From: Paramecium pentaurelia
Lineage: Eukaryota > Ciliophora > Oligohymenophorea > Peniculida > Parameciidae
Assembly: GCA_905183005.1 (NCBI GenBank)
Contig: CAJJDO010000088.1
Span: 372,001-436,000 of the forward strand
Reading direction: 5' to 3'
Length of the DNA: 64,000 bases
The translations under genes and the position numbers were made by a program. Every line of letters begins with the position of its first letter. Position 1 is the stretch's first letter. Below the pieces are notes generated by a model that saw nothing but the letters and a program-made list of their open reading frames with translations, was not told the origin of the DNA and did no database searches. Shown one piece after another: positions 16,078 through 29,276 of the stretch.

Positions 16078-16686
16078 TCATTCCTTTTGTTAACTACGAT
16101 ATTAATTGCTTATTATATGTGCATAATATACTTGCTATTCTTAATTTATTCTTTTATTTTCAATACATTCAGCTAACATCACTTTTATGCATCTCCAAAT
16201 TTATTTAAGATTAGGCAATTGATCTGCAGAAAAATAATCAGGAGGTGAACATGAAACTACTAAATCTTTTAAACACGAAATAAATTTATTTTATTCCTTT
16301 AGTTTCTATTTCTATTCATTTATTTAGATCAAACAAAGTGAATGTAATTTTGGTTCAAATATATTTTCCTTATTAATTAATCCAATCTCATTAAAGACTT
16401 ATGACACAAATGTATATAGTCGTTGTATATTAGTATAATTTCCTATCATCTTTTCAAGTACTTCTACTTGATGTTGTAATTTTTGTATTTATTCTTCCTA
16501 TTTCTTAATCAATTCATTTTAATCATTATTTAGAGATACTTCATGAACTGAAGAGTAATTCATATTCTAAAATTGTAACATATCTATATCCTCTGATTTA
16601 GAACTCTTATGTTATCGAAATGGATGAAGACGAGGTGATTATAATGTTTTAAAAGAGTCATAGTTATCATATGTTTTACATCTCAT
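16078..16686 (-). CDS. Small coiled-coil protein of unknown function
   Basis: A single open frame of 202 aa without introns. The first 45 residues are polar and Ser-rich (SPRLHPFRQHKSSKSED); then ELIKKQEEQIQKLQHQVEVL forms a coiled coil, followed by a helical region with a few cysteines (SCLKDLVVSCSPPDYF, IWRCIKVMLAECIE). I do not recognise a family. It starts 176 bp from the divergent MRD1-like gene, with which it shares an intergenic promoter region. Confidence 0.75.
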
Positions 16687-16862
16687 TTTGAATTATTGAA
16701 TTTAAAACTATTTGTTATTATTATTATATTAACAATTTAAATTATCATTAAAAACCACAATAAAAGAATATATTTTATATATATAAATCTAATGTTATCT
16801 AATATTTATATCAACTAATTTTACATCTTTATTTGTATTTATTTATTTTTAATTAAATTATA

Positions 16863-18862
16863 ATGTCACGGCTAATTGTGAAGAATATCCCAAATTTAAT
16901 TACAGAAGCTTAATTAAAGACAATATTTGAAAAAAAAGGTGAAGTCTCTGATGTTAAAGTTATTTTTAAAGGCACTAAGAATAGAAGGTTCTGTTTCATA
17001 GGCTATAAGAACGAATCAGATGCAATCAAAGCAAAAGAGCATTTTGATAAAACATTCATAATGATGTCAAAAATATCAGTTGATTTTGCTAAAACTGTAG
17101 ATGATCCTGCCTTACCTAGAGCTTGGTCAAGACATACTCAAGGATCATCAGCATTTCAAAAAATTCATAAAAGTTAAGAACCACCAGTCACAAAAAAAGT
17201 AAAAAAAAATAAAGAAGAAGAGTAAGATTAAGAAGAACCTAAGAATGATTAAAAATCAAAAAAATTTTAAGAGTTCTTAGAATTAATGAAAACTAATAAA
17301 AAAACAAATTAAGAGATATGTTGGAATGATAATGTGAATAACTAAGTAGATGAAATATTTGATAAGATAGAAAAAGAGAAGCCAAAAGTAGTTTAATAAC
17401 CTAAACCAAATACATTAGCTAATGTAAATGAAAGAAGATTATATGTTACTAATATACCATATACAAGTACAGAATAGGAATTAAGAACTGTATTTGAAAA
17501 GTATGGTACTGTTTCTAGTTTAAAGATACCAAAATAAAGAGGAGGATCACTTTCTGGTTTTTGCTTTGTGGAGTATCAATTACCAGAAGAAGCTGTCAGG
17601 GCATTTAGTGAATTAGATAATAAGATTGTTTTGGGAAGAATATTTCATGTTAGACCTGCATTTAAAGATGATAAAGAAGAACAATTAAAATAAGAATAAT
17701 AATTGAAATAAGAGAAAATGATTGGAGAAGAAAAATCATCATATAAAAAGTTTAAGAAATAATAAATGCTTGAGAGGCTTAATGATACTACATCATGGAA
17801 TACATTATTTTTAAATCCTAATACAATAATTGAAGGAATTTGTAAGAAATATTCATTGGATAAGAAAGAAATCTTATCAGAAGAAAATGATGATATGGCA
17901 GTTAAGATGGCTTAAATGGAAACATAAGTTATCAAAGAAACTAAAGATTGGCTTAAAAGTGTTGGTTTAAATATTGATTTTTTAAAAGTTGAAAAGAATT
18001 AATGTGAAAGATCTAATATTACTATATTTGTTAAAAATATTTAATTTAGAGTTAATGAAACAGATTTAAATGAACTTTTTTCAAGATATGGTTAAGTGAA
18101 TAAAGTTTTTCTTGCACCAAATAGATCAATAGGTATTGTTACTATGTAGGATGATAAGTAAGCAACAAATGCTTTTACTAATTTATAAAATTATAAATTT
18201 AAAGGATCAATTTTATATTTAGAATGGGCTCCAACAACTTTAATGGGAGAAATGAATAAAATTATTGAAGTAAATCCATAAATAGAAGAATAAGAAAATG
18301 AATTAACTAGAATTCTTTATGTTAAGAATATTAATTTTAGTACAACTGAAAAAACTTTACTTAAATTTATGTCATCAAAAGTCAATGACATTAAGAAAGT
18401 GACAATTATTAATAAAGAAGGAGTTTCTTAAGGTTATGGATTTATTGAATTTGATAAACCAGAATCTGCTTAAAAAGCATTACGTCTAAATAATTTAATT
18501 TTAGATGATCATTTATTATAATTAAGTTAAAGTAAACCTAAACCAAAATAAGGTATGAATTAATAATAATATATTTTATAGATTAAAATAAAAGAAAATA
18601 AAAATAAGAAATTGAACCTACAAATAAATTATTAATTAAAAATTTACCTTTTGAAGCTAATGCCTAAGAATTAAGAAGACTAATTAAATAATATGGAGAA
18701 CTTAAAAAATTAAGATTACCTAAAAAATTAGATGGAAGTATAAGAGGCTTTGCATTTGCTGAATTTCTTAATAACGAAGAAGCTTAAAATGCAGCTGAGT
18801 CTTTATAAAATACTCATTTTTATGGAAGAAGATTAGTTATTGAATATTCAAAAGAAGAGTGA
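16863..18862 (+). CDS. MRD1/RBM19-like protein with five RNA-recognition motifs
   Basis: This predicts 656 aa with one 29-nt intron (18552-18580). It has five RRMs: residues 1-76 (SRLIVKNIP ... FCFIGYK), a second with [17 protein letters not shown] and GFCFVEY, a third with [10 protein letters not shown], a fourth with [14 protein letters not shown] and GYGFIEF, and a fifth with [18 protein letters not shown] and GFAFAEF. The N-terminal motif [15 protein letters not shown] directly after RRM1 is a hallmark of the MRD1/RBM19 family, which acts in the nucleolus in early 18S rRNA processing of the small-subunit processome. Number and spacing of RRMs fit MRD1. It is one of the best supported assignments in the window. 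Confidence 0.93.
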
Positions 18863-18932
18863 CATTATTTTTTTGTATATTATATGTATATTAAAAATAT
18901 AATAATAAGATGATCAATTATATATTAAATAT

Positions 18933-20168
18933 TCATAAATTTAAACGTTTTGCTTTACTTTTTTAAGTTTCTATTTAAATCCATCCTTTTTTTGAAATTT
19001 GTAGACCAAAGTTATATTCTTGTTATTTAGTATGCATGTAATTTTTATAATAAAGTTTATAAAAATTTTGAGTCTCTGTTTTATTGGGTAGTATATAAAA
19101 ACCTTCTGCTTATTAATGATATAATGTTGCATTTATTAAAGGTATGGTATCTGATATTTATTATTTTGAATTATTCAAATAAAATTCAAATATAGTACCT
19201 TTTAATGGCTCGTGTTGCTCTTTACTTATCTTTTATTATTTCTCTTCTAAATCTTAATCAACTTCGAAATACTCAAACTTAATATAAGCATAATCAGCTA
19301 TTTGAATATTGTTATTTAATGGTTAATTTATAGTATATTAAGTGACACCTGAAAAATTAGTCAAATTCTCATTTTTAGTATTTGTATCCATCACTATTAG
19401 AGTTTGTTATGGAAAAAACTTTAATTTCATTCCTTTACATAAATATATTCTATTTTATTGATTATTTGTAGTGATAACATAAGGATAGATTTCTGAAGAA
19501 ATTTCAGTTGTTTAATTTTATCTAGAATAGCTTACTACAAAGACTTAAGTATTACTTTTCTTTTCATTAAATTTATCCAAATATTTTATTTAATCTTAAT
19601 CTAATATTTATTTAGTTTTTTCTTTTACCTTCCTTATCAATTTTCTTCTTAAGATGACTGATTCATATACATCTGAATAAGGAGCCTATAATAATATTGA
19701 ATTCAATTCAGATTTTATTGGAAGAAACTTTGGATGATTTACTGTAATAATTATTTAAATTTCGATGAAATCTTAATCTATTACCTATTTTTCTTTAGTA
19801 TATGAACTTGCAGTGATATGAGAAGAATCTTCAAAAAAATTAATAGTTTGTTAATATAATTCTTTTACTTCTCTATAAATTTCTTGTTGTTTCATTTTTA
19901 TTTCATCACTTTATTTAAAAAAGCCTAGAAATCCTTTATTTTTGTTAACGAATTAATTAACTTATATCAAATTAGTATAGAACGATTATAATTTTTCTTC
20001 TAATTGTTATTGCTTAAGTAAAAATTAGCTTTCTTAGAATTTTTGTTTGTAACCAAAAATTGCAACAATCATAACACTTAATTCTTCTATTTTTAAATGA
20101 CTCATCTTTGTATTTTTAAGTTTTTCAATAATATCCTCTTACAAAGTAACAGTTTTGATTTTACTCAT
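18933..20168 (-). CDS. Uncharacterised 411-aa protein
   Basis: A single open frame from ATG 20168-20166 to TGA without any intron. The N-terminal 150 residues are helical and Gln/Lys-rich (KQKFQESQFLLKQQQLEEKL); the rest is a mixed alpha/beta sequence with many Asn, Tyr and Lys (QVFVVSYSRQNQTTEISSEI, EYNFGLQISKKGWIQIE). No signal peptide, membrane segment or known motif is visible. Function is unknown. It converges on the MRD1-like gene with 70 bp between stops. Confidence 0.7.
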
Positions 20169-20337
20169 ATTCTTGTTATTGATAGAATTTAATAAAAATA
20201 ATAATAATTATTATTATTTTAATTATCTTGATTGATGACTTCTTATGATACTTTGTAATTATAATATTCATAATCTTAACAAGTCATAATATATTAAAAA
20301 TATAATTATTTTTATATTCTAAATAATAAAATCCTTG

Positions 20338-21682
20338 TCAAATAATGAATCCCAAGACAAATACCCAGAACATCATTAATGTAGATGAATAAGCATTGAA
20401 TTGGCATACAGGACTATCATCGGTACAATTAATTTAAGCTAATTGATAAGAACAGGCAGCTAAAGTCCAACTAGGACTTATTCCATTAATATCTTCAGGA
20501 GCTTATATTATTGAAGTACTCGGGATATTATATCCAGTATAGATCAACTAATAGACATATGTTCCCATAAAATATAAATTACTTAAATAAACATTATCTG
20601 GATATGTTTTTACAGCTTAATCCCAATCTAGATTAGTGAAACTCTATAATTTATTCAAATAACTCTCTTTATTAAAAGTAGTTAGATTAAAGAATTTAGC
20701 CATGGTAACAATACCATTAGTTCCATAAACTGTTTAAATAGTCACAGGAGGTTCATAACTTTAATTAATGCTAGTACTATCAGTAGTATTTAAAAATTAT
20801 GATATAAGATTTTAGCAAAGTTATAGATTTCCTACACCTTAAATTTTGTATGTTTTTCCATCAATAATTGTATCACCAGTATATCCGCTTTAAAAACAAG
20901 GAGAATAGATAGTATTATCATCTTGCTGAATAGATTACTTTAAAATGCTCAATCTAGCCTAATCATTACCATAACCCAAATAAGAGACAGAATATAATGA
21001 AAAATCGCTCACATTTGGACGAACATTCAAAAGAACAAAATCTGGACCAGTACTATTATATGGGAATGCATTTTGAGTTGATGCACCACCTAAATCAAGA
21101 GTCAATAATTAATTAACTTATTAATTAAGTAAATAGAAAACAGACATCCACATATACATACCCTAAAATAATTGATATAAATGTTACTTCTTCTTATCCA
21201 GTAAGAACTCTAACCCATTCAGGTTGATAATAGAATTTTGTTTTGCTGAAAACTGCTTATACAGTTGCTATAATTTCATTCTATTGAATTTGAGTCAACT
21301 ATCTTAATCCAGCTGTGGCACCAAGCATTATAGGAGTATATTAATACATGTTTTCAGGAACAACAGTATAAGTGAAGTTAATAAGAGGTTCTAAATAAGC
21401 ATAAATTCCCTCTAAATTGTTAGCAAATGAAGCAAGACCAGGTGCTTATTTTTTGTCATTTGACTTTTTATAATTGAATAAATAATATACTGCTTCAGTT
21501 AGATTGATCATAGGTAATGTCCATTCTTCTCTACAACTCCATTAATAGACATAAACTCTTGTTCCAGAAGATCCTGCATCAAATATGGAGCCATAACATT
21601 ATGGAGTATTTTGTAGATCCTCCACTGGAGTCAAAAATCTCTTTGAATAAACAATACAAATCAGACTTGCCACTAATAACAT
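20338..21682 (-). CDS. CD39/apyrase-family nucleoside di/triphosphatase (GDA1_CD39)
   Basis: This predicts 439 aa with one 25-nt intron (21163-21187). It begins with a hydrophobic signal sequence (MLLVASLICIVYS). Apyrase-conserved regions follow in order: ACR1 FDAGSSGTRVYVYQW, ACR2 IMLGATAGLRQL, ACR3 VLTGQEEGMYMWMS spanning the intron, and ACR4 LLTLDLGGASTQ. A C-terminal hydrophobic segment (LMMFWVFVLGFII) ends the protein at TGA and may anchor it in the membrane. The family hydrolyses extracellular or luminal nucleotides. Splicing is set by ACR3: without it the frame reaches TGA before ACR4. NxT/NxS sites in the second half fit a secreted or luminal protein. Confidence 0.93.
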
Positions 21683-21744
21683 GGAATCAAATAATGATTT
21701 TATATATTAAACAATAACTTAATTATGAAATTATAATATTATGA

Positions 21745-24700
21745 TCATGAACTTCTAGATTGTTCATCTTTGTTGCAAATAAGATATATCATAGTCAAAA
21801 TCCAAATGAATATTATGAAGTAGGTTACAATCAAATAACTTAAAATAAACATTCTTAAATGTATGCATTCTTCATGTTGTAAATAGGCATACTATTAATT
21901 AAATCAATTAGAAATACTGTTAAACCAATTAAAATTATAATGTTAAAGAATAACTCTATATAATCGACTACATCAAATAATTTTTCTTTCCAAAATCCAT
22001 TAGTTTTATATTGTATTGGTAATTCAATAATTCTTTATAAAAAATAAAGTTCTTACAATTTATATCCAGCCATCATAAACAAAAATATTTCAGCATATAG
22101 GGACCAAGCATTGATGCTATCACAAGACTAATCATCTCTTATTTAAATAAATCAGAATTTACTATAATGACGAAAGAGCAAAAAAAGTAAGCCCCAACCA
22201 AAATTGTATATAATAGCAAAGATGGTTGATGAAAGAGCTCTACCTGTTAGTTCAGAGTTTCTCTTAGAAGTAGGAATATCAAATATTTCAGCATCTTCCT
22301 GATGTTAATTCATAAATAAAACGAATATATATTATTTATAATTCAATCAAATAAGGAATCTACAGTTTCAATCATCCAAATGGTATTTTGTTCTTTTCCA
22401 CCAACCAATACAACTTCACCTTAAAAAGTGGTTTTGCTGGAAGGTCTACTCAAAGCAGCCAAATACTAAGAGGTTTTGATATGTTTAAGTCTAAAAGGAT
22501 ATTCAAGAATTAAAGTATTCAATTCAGGTATACCCATATCAACTCCTAAAGATGATAATTTAAATACCTTCAATTTAGAATTCAGCTTCATCTTAGATTC
22601 CACAATTAACTTCAAGATAATCTTTCTTTTTATTTCTAGCACCATTAATATGCATTAATTTCTTTCCTGTTCCATTATGTTATAAAAACAAAAGAGATTT
22701 ATTAGGAATTTAGCTAGTGATATCAGAATTTCCATTTGCCAATTCAATTATCCACCAATCATTTTGATCTCTTCTAATTGAATATCTCCAAGTTATTTCT
22801 TATTATTTATTTCCATGAGTATATGTACTAGTATGAGAATGTAATGATCCTCCAGTGAAACAATTTCTAATTACAACTTTATCTAAATTGTGAATATATT
22901 TATAACATCTTGGTCTGACTGCTTTTTCAATATCTTATTATTCATTAATGAATATAGATTATCGAACAGTCCTAGATGCCTATAATTATTTGATTTATAT
23001 ATTTACAGGAATGATTGTCCAATAGTCATTTTAGTCTACTCCTGTAAAGCCTGTGACTTCATTAACATCTTTAGGATTCTTGTATTATCTATTATGAGAA
23101 TGTAAAGCATGATTCTCATCAAGTACATTGACAAACTTAGCTCTATTTAGATTTATTTCATCAAATTTATCAAATATCAACAGGAATTATTATTCACCTG
23201 TACCCTCATATTAATTAGCTACAATCATTTCTCCTTATTTGGTTACTGGTGATTTGTTTCCTATATTACTAATTATTAATATATTAGATACCAAGTGATT
23301 ACATTTCCAGTTTTCCCATTTCTAATAACTATCATATCACAAGGCCATATTTCAACTCTATTATAATTAGGCTTTTTCAGTCCTTAAACAGGAGGACTAT
23401 ATTTTTCTAAAATCCATACAGAGTTTTGATCCTGCTCCTTTTTAGTACCTAATATGTAGCTAATGATTCCATATTAAATTATACCCATTTTAATAAGAAA
23501 TTCCTGTATCTGTTAGATAACCATTGGTTTCATTATGTTTTAAGTAAACAATATCTTTATGAATTAGAGTTTCTTATTCCATCAAATAATTATATTATTA
23601 TCAAGCATATATCGAATCAACATATTCAATAAACCAGACTGCATTCCAATCATATTTTTGAGTCAATACAATCTCTCCTTAGAATGTACTTTAGCTGGAT
23701 GGTCTCTCTAGAGCTGCTAAAAATTGTTATGTAGGAATATGGACTATTCTAAATGGCTTTTCTGTAGTTAAATTATTAGATGTCTCATTAATATCGATCA
23801 CTACATATATTCAATACTTACATTCAATTTTAAATTCTTCATTTGATGTTTTACTACAACAAACTTAAAGATAATCACCAGTTTTCACTTTACATCCTTA
23901 AGAATGAGTCAATAATTGTTTTGTCTAAACATGTAAGAATGAAACTATAGAATTATTTTCTATAAACTATATCTATTCATCAGAATCTTGTTTATGGCTT
24001 TTTTATTTATAAATGACCCACCAATCATTCAAATCTCTTGGTTAGATTTTCCAAGTTACTTCTTATTATTTGGTTCCATATTTGTAATGAGCAGAATGAG
24101 AATGTAGAGCACCTCCTGTGAATCCATTCCTAATAATCACAGTATCGGAAGAACGAATATTTTAACATTTTCTTGGTAAAGGTTCCTAAATTAATTATTA
24201 ATGTATTCCTTCTCTCATCTCATTTGAAATCATTTCAATATTCCAAGCATCATTTTAATCTCTACTCTTAAATCCAGTCACTTCATTATGATTATTAATT
24301 TCTTTAAGCTTAGATGAATGAGTATGCAATGCCCATCCAGTTTCAGTATTGACTATCCTCATATATGGTGATTCATCAGATATATTCTATAGTATAAAAA
24401 CTTATTCTCCACCTTTATATTTAACATCATTCTATTTGGCTAATACTATCAAACCTTATTTTGTGATAGGTGATTATGCATCAGGTATACTAAGATCATT
24501 TTTATATCATTACCTTGTTAAATAATAATTTGAACAAAAACTCTTAATTCTTATTAAATCTCCTTAAATGATTGGAGTATTGAAATAGTTTGGAGACTTA
24601 AACATTGAAAATGGTGGACAATATTTTTCTAAAATAAATATAGTATTAGGTGTTAAATTTGGTTAAGCACTTAAAATAAGTCTTCAATCTAATTCCAAAT

Positions 24701-24835
24701 AAAATACCCCCATTTATTTTCTGTATTTGTATCTGTTAAATATACTTTTTATTGTGGATGGAATAAATTCACAAGTTCTTAATGTAAAAATGGTCTTTGT
24801 GGCTTTTCTGCTTAATTATTCACTTCTTGCTACAT
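21745..24835 (-). CDS. Multi-MIR-domain protein with C-terminal membrane segments
   Basis: A multi-exon gene of roughly 950 aa with many 22-31-nt introns. The body has at least four clear MIR-type units with His-Ser/Thr-His motifs: HSHTSTYTHGNKQQEITW, HSHNRQYKNPKDVNEVTGF, HSHSAHYKYGTKQQEVTW and HTHSSKLKEINNHNEVTGF, followed by DQND-W. The first/third and second/fourth units resemble each other, suggesting an internal duplication. The C-terminus has about three to four hydrophobic segments (LSSTIFAIIYNFGWGLLFLL; LFFNIIILIGLT; SYLIVTYFIIFIWILTMIYL). MIR domains occur in protein O-mannosyltransferases, SDF2 and IP3 receptors, but neither a GT39 catalytic part nor an ion-channel pore is seen. There is no N-terminal signal. 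Function unknown; exact exon borders not all fixed. Confidence 0.75.
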
Positions 24836-24994
24836 TTATTATTAATTATATTTTTATTAATACAACAAAAAAATACAGTAATATATAGAATAATAATATT
24901 TTATAGAAATTATAGTATTTTTTTAAATGAATTTCAAAACAATAAGATCTTTTATTAAAGTTTATTATCAATATATATTATGATTATTCAAACT

Positions 24995-26385
24995 TCATCT
25001 AGTGCTACTAGTCATTTATCTCACTAATGTGGAAGCTTCATAATGATTTGGATCCATTTATATCACTTTTTCAAAGTCTTTCAAAGCCATTTATGGATTT
25101 TAGAGATATAATAGACACTTTCCTCTTTTGAATAGAATATCAACTGAATTTGCTAATTTTATAGCTTTATCAAATGATTCAAAAGCTAATTAATATTATT
25201 TTTTATTAAAGAATTCAACACCAAATGAGTGATGAATTATTGCTAGTCTTTATGCTACAGTATCATTTTTCTCTATTTCATAAGCTTTATTGTAATCACA
25301 AATACTTTCTTTTAGTTTTCCCAAATACTTAAATGCATCACCTCTGTTAACCAATATTCCCCAATCAAGTGGTTTAAATGTTAATCTAAATTATAAATAT
25401 ATCTTAAATACGCTTCATTTAATAATGTTAATGCATCTTCATAATTACCCTTTTCAAACATAACCTAAGCCATTTCATTATAAGTAATAGCCAATTATTT
25501 TTTGATATCTTCATTTGTTGGTTATTAATCATATGCTTTTTTTAATAAATTTAAAGACACATCATATTTAATGTTAATTCTACAAAGATAGGCATTTAGT
25601 AATAGTAAATCAACATTATTTGGATCTAATTCAAGTCCCTTGTCTACATTCAATTTGCATCTCTCATTATCTCTTTGTACTAAATATAACTTGGCATCAT
25701 TAGTCAATTTTTATATCTTTGGAGTTATATATAGGATAAATTCTTTAATCTCTTACAATTCAGGATTCATTGCTTTTGTTGTTTAAAATCAAATATTACA
25801 ATAAACTTTCCAATAATCGGAATTTCCTTATGCTATTTTGCCTTAAGCCCAATATAATTTACCTCTTAATAATAAGGCATTTATATTGAGTGGATCATTG
25901 GCAATTACCTTTTATACTTCTTGAAGAGTATAATTTAGATAATTAGTTAGTAGATATGCATAGGCTTTTTGAAGAGAAGGAACAGTAAAATCTATTAGAT
26001 ATCCAAATTATTCAAATTCAGTTCCTTCTAAAAAATTAGTTACATCTCCTTATTCTAATAAGGATTATCCTTTTAATAAAATTAAAGCTTATAATTCATC
26101 TTCAACTAAAATATCTTATTTGACAGAGTATGAATATTACAAACAAGCAATGGCAGGACTATAATCACCAATTTTAACATATAATTATGCTAAGTCTTAA
26201 TAACTTTATAAATGATCTAACTATTAAATATTAGTATATACTTTTGTTTAGAAATAATATTTTATAGTATTCTTTAATTGCTTCATGTACATCTGTTTTC
26301 ACTAATTGTTTAGCATTTTGTAAATGTTTATCTATCTAATTAATATTTATTTATATATTACTTTTTCCTATAAAATTTTTTTCAT
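24995..26385 (-). CDS. Tetratricopeptide-repeat (TPR) protein
   Basis: This predicts 428 aa with four introns (26, 25, 27 and 26 nt) that give an exact frame. Repeated 34-residue helical pairs carry TPR consensus residues, for example GLELDPNNVDLLLLNAYL, MFEKGNYEDALTLLNEA, LVNRGDAFKYLGKLKESI and FFNKKQYQLAFESFDKA followed by LFKRGKCLLYLQNPQMAL and FEKVIQMDPNHYEA. TPR domains are scaffolds for protein-protein contacts, and no catalytic domain is visible. The closest types are generic IFT/BBS or co-chaperone TPR proteins; I cannot choose. Its start codon is only 26 bp from that of the divergent PH-like gene. Confidence 0.85.
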
Positions 26386-26411
26386 TTATTTTAATAATTA
26401 TTTAACTCCAT

Positions 26412-26814
26412 ATGGACACACATAAATATGTTAAAGCAGGTTAATAATTAAAATATATTTTAGGTGAGGTTTTTGTTAAGCATCACAAATTCGGTGTAGA
26501 GAAAATCAGATTGATATATATTTTAGATGACAGTCTCTATTGGACCAAACCTGAAGACTTTAATAAACAGAAGCCAAAAGGAAAGATCAAATTAGAAGTT
26601 TGAGTTAGTAAATTAATTTAAGGATATATTGTAAATAGAAAATGGATTGAAAAAAGCAAAGAAATTAAAAGATTTAGAGAGATCATCTAATTGTTTTTCA
26701 ATTATAACTAAAGAACGAACACTTGAACTTGAAGCATCCAATATTTAAATAAAGAATTTATGGACAAATATCATAAATAATATTTTAAAAAAATATTCGA
26801 CTCCTCATTAGTGA
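26412..26814 (+). CDS. Small PH-like domain protein
   Basis: This predicts 125 aa with one 25-nt intron that starts GTTTG instead of GTA; without it TGA closes the frame. The sequence reads like a compact PH domain: GEVFVKHHKFGVEKIRLIYI, DDSLYWTKPEDF, KGKIKLEDI and the final strand/helix CFSIITKERTLELEA plus NLWTNIINNIL. A second possible 24-nt intron near 26442-26465 would remove eight residues without changing frame and would make the N-terminus closer to PH_12-type domains. Such domains bind phosphoinositides or proteins. It ends TAG-TGA, where TAG codes Gln. Divergent from the TPR gene with a 26-bp gap between start codons. Confidence 0.7.
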
Positions 26815-27062
26815 AAAACAAATTTATTACATTTATTTTATTTATTTTTAATATCTCTAGGAAGCATTTGAAATGTAAACTTAAATCAAGATCATTTAAA
26901 ACAGATTTATCATTCTTATTGATATTTTATGATTTGGAAGTTACATAAATGATTTTTTGAATTTAATGGATATTCTTATATGATATATGATTTTTTCTTA
27001 ATTTTGTATAAGTTTATAATTTTATAGCATATTTTAAATTGAATTATTAATATATATATTAG

Positions 27063-27947
27063 ATGTAATAAACTATTTCTAATAAGATTTAAGGTAGACA
27101 ATCAAGAAGAGATTTAGGAATAAATAAATAAATTGATATTGTACTTAAAAGTCCATTACTTAAGAATTCTATAAAATTGAATTTAGAAAATATTCAAAGG
27201 TCAACTTCTGAATAGTTTGTTACACCATTGAATAATAAACAATAAAATAAATTAACCTAAAATCTTTCTCATTTGAGTAAAGATGGATTATCCTTTGGGT
27301 TAACTGAAAGAGAAATGAATTTATGCGCTAATGAGATGTAAATAATGCAATCTCATTCTAAAAACTTATTGGGAGCTACTTTATCAGTTCGAACATCATA
27401 ATCAAACTAACTTTAATCTCTTAAATTTATTGAATTAAGTAATATAGAATATGATAGTCCAAAAATGAGGAAAGATTTTAAATTCAAAGATAAAGAGAAT
27501 TAAACAAATTAAGAAATTCAATAAAAAGTTGAAGAAATGAAAGTTAATTATATTAAATCAAGTGTTACTTTAAATTAATAACTTAATGATAATACAAGAT
27601 TATTGTAAAAAATTGATGAATTAAAAAAATACTAATAAAATTTGTCTTTTAATTATTAATTTTTAAATAAAGAATAGATTGATAGAAGGAATAAAAAAAT
27701 TGTTATGAATTTAAAATTAAATAATAATAAATAATTAATAAGTTTAAAATAATAGAATCTTATAGATTTAATAGCAAAATAATAACTTATTATCTAAAAT
27801 TTAGAAAAAAAACTTGAAATTGAAAAAACTGAAAAAGAATGTTTAAAAATTTTTTGCCAATCACCTAAATCATAACAATAATAATAAATAGATCTAAAAT
27901 AATTAGATATTAAGAAAAGCCAGACTAAATTTCATTTTAATACTTGA
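27063..27947 (+). CDS. Coiled-coil protein of unknown function
   Basis: One open frame of 294 aa without introns. A polar Ser/Asn-rich N-terminal half (SLSFGLTEREMNLCANEMQI) precedes long Gln/Lys/Leu coiled-coil stretches (LVDLIAKQQ-type heptads, NLEKKLEIEKTEKECLKIF). About one residue in six is Gln, nearly all from TAA or TAG. No family is recognised. It lies in a plus-strand run of six genes from 26.4 to 33.9 kb. Confidence 0.75.
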
Positions 27948-28090
27948 ATTATCTTCGTTTGATTTCAATTTATTTTATATATATATATATTGAGAATATT
28001 AGTATTTAGTATAATAAAATTAATTTAGAAGTAGAGATTTTTATTTAATTAGAGAATAAAAATGATAAATTCAATAAATAAAATATATTT

Positions 28091-29255
28091 ATGAAGTTTC
28101 ATTTAATTTCACCAACAACTACATCTTTTACTCCAATATGGACATCATAATAATAAAAGCGTCCATAGATTAAATTAAGTGAATTGGCAAAGTTTACATA
28201 ATTGTAATTACCTAAATAAGAAGATAGTCAAAAAGCTATTGAATATAAATAAAGATAATAACAATTGTTAAGATAATCAAAAAATAAGCCTTTGTTAAAA
28301 GTGTTGACTAAATCTTAATTACTATAAGGTTACTTATCAATGAGACCATAATAATAATAAAAGAAATAAATTAAATCTAGATCATCATCTTTAATTACTA
28401 AATTAAATTCTTCAAGTCCTGTTGTTTCAATTAATGAATCTCCAAAAATTGTTAAAGGGGAATGCTAAATTATGAATTAACCAATGTAATAAATTCAACT
28501 TATTGAAGAACAACAATTAAGTCCAAAAGTCTTAAAACCTTTAAAATAAGAAACATTTGCAAAAGCTTTAGATTTAATTAGACCAGAAACACCTCTAAAC
28601 TTTCGATGCTTAGTTCAAGATATCTCTTACAAAAAACATAAAATAAATATTAAAGCAATAATAAGAGATATAATAAACAAATTATCAATATTAAGAAAAT
28701 TAGATATCAAATATATAGATAGAAGAATATGGTCAAATTAACCATTTTAAAAAAGAAATTAATACAGTTTTATAAAAGCTTGTAAAGCAGGTGATTTAAA
28801 TTAAGTAAAGGAATTACTAGAATAAGATAGATTTTTAAATTTTGGTTTTGATTATGTAAATAATAATAAAATACTTTTAGATTCATTAAACAGGATTACA
28901 TTGGGCAGTAAAAAGATCTCATTTATAATTGGTTAAATATCTGTTAAAAATAGGATGTGATGTTGATGCATAAGATCTAATAGGTAGACCAGCTTTGTAT
29001 TTTGCAATTGAATAAAAAGATGCAAATATCGTTAAAGTATATTTATTAAACAATTTTAATTAGTTATTATTAGAGAATAATGCAATTCCATGGAGTAATT
29101 AAAAAATTACTTACTCTAAACTTTGTAATGATGATCTCTAAATAATGTTACTTTTAAATAAAGCTCGAAAGGTACATGTTATTTATAGAATGGTGGATGC
29201 AAAGAAAAGAATTTAAATAAAATAAAGGGCATTGACTGGATTATTCGATGTTTGA
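28091..29255 (+). CDS. Ankyrin-repeat protein
   Basis: This predicts 379 aa with one 25-nt intron near 28858. The first 200 residues are low-complexity, Gln/Ser/Lys-rich and contain several basic stretches. From about residue 230 there are ankyrin repeats: FIKACKAGDLNQVKELLEQ, TGLHWAVKRSHLQLVKYLL, then GCDVDAQDLIGRPALYFAIE and QKDANIVKVYLL. Ankyrin repeats mediate protein contacts; no enzymatic domain is present. It stops 21 bp before the next ATG. Confidence 0.82.
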
Positions 29256-29276
29256 CTATAAATTTATAAATTAAAT

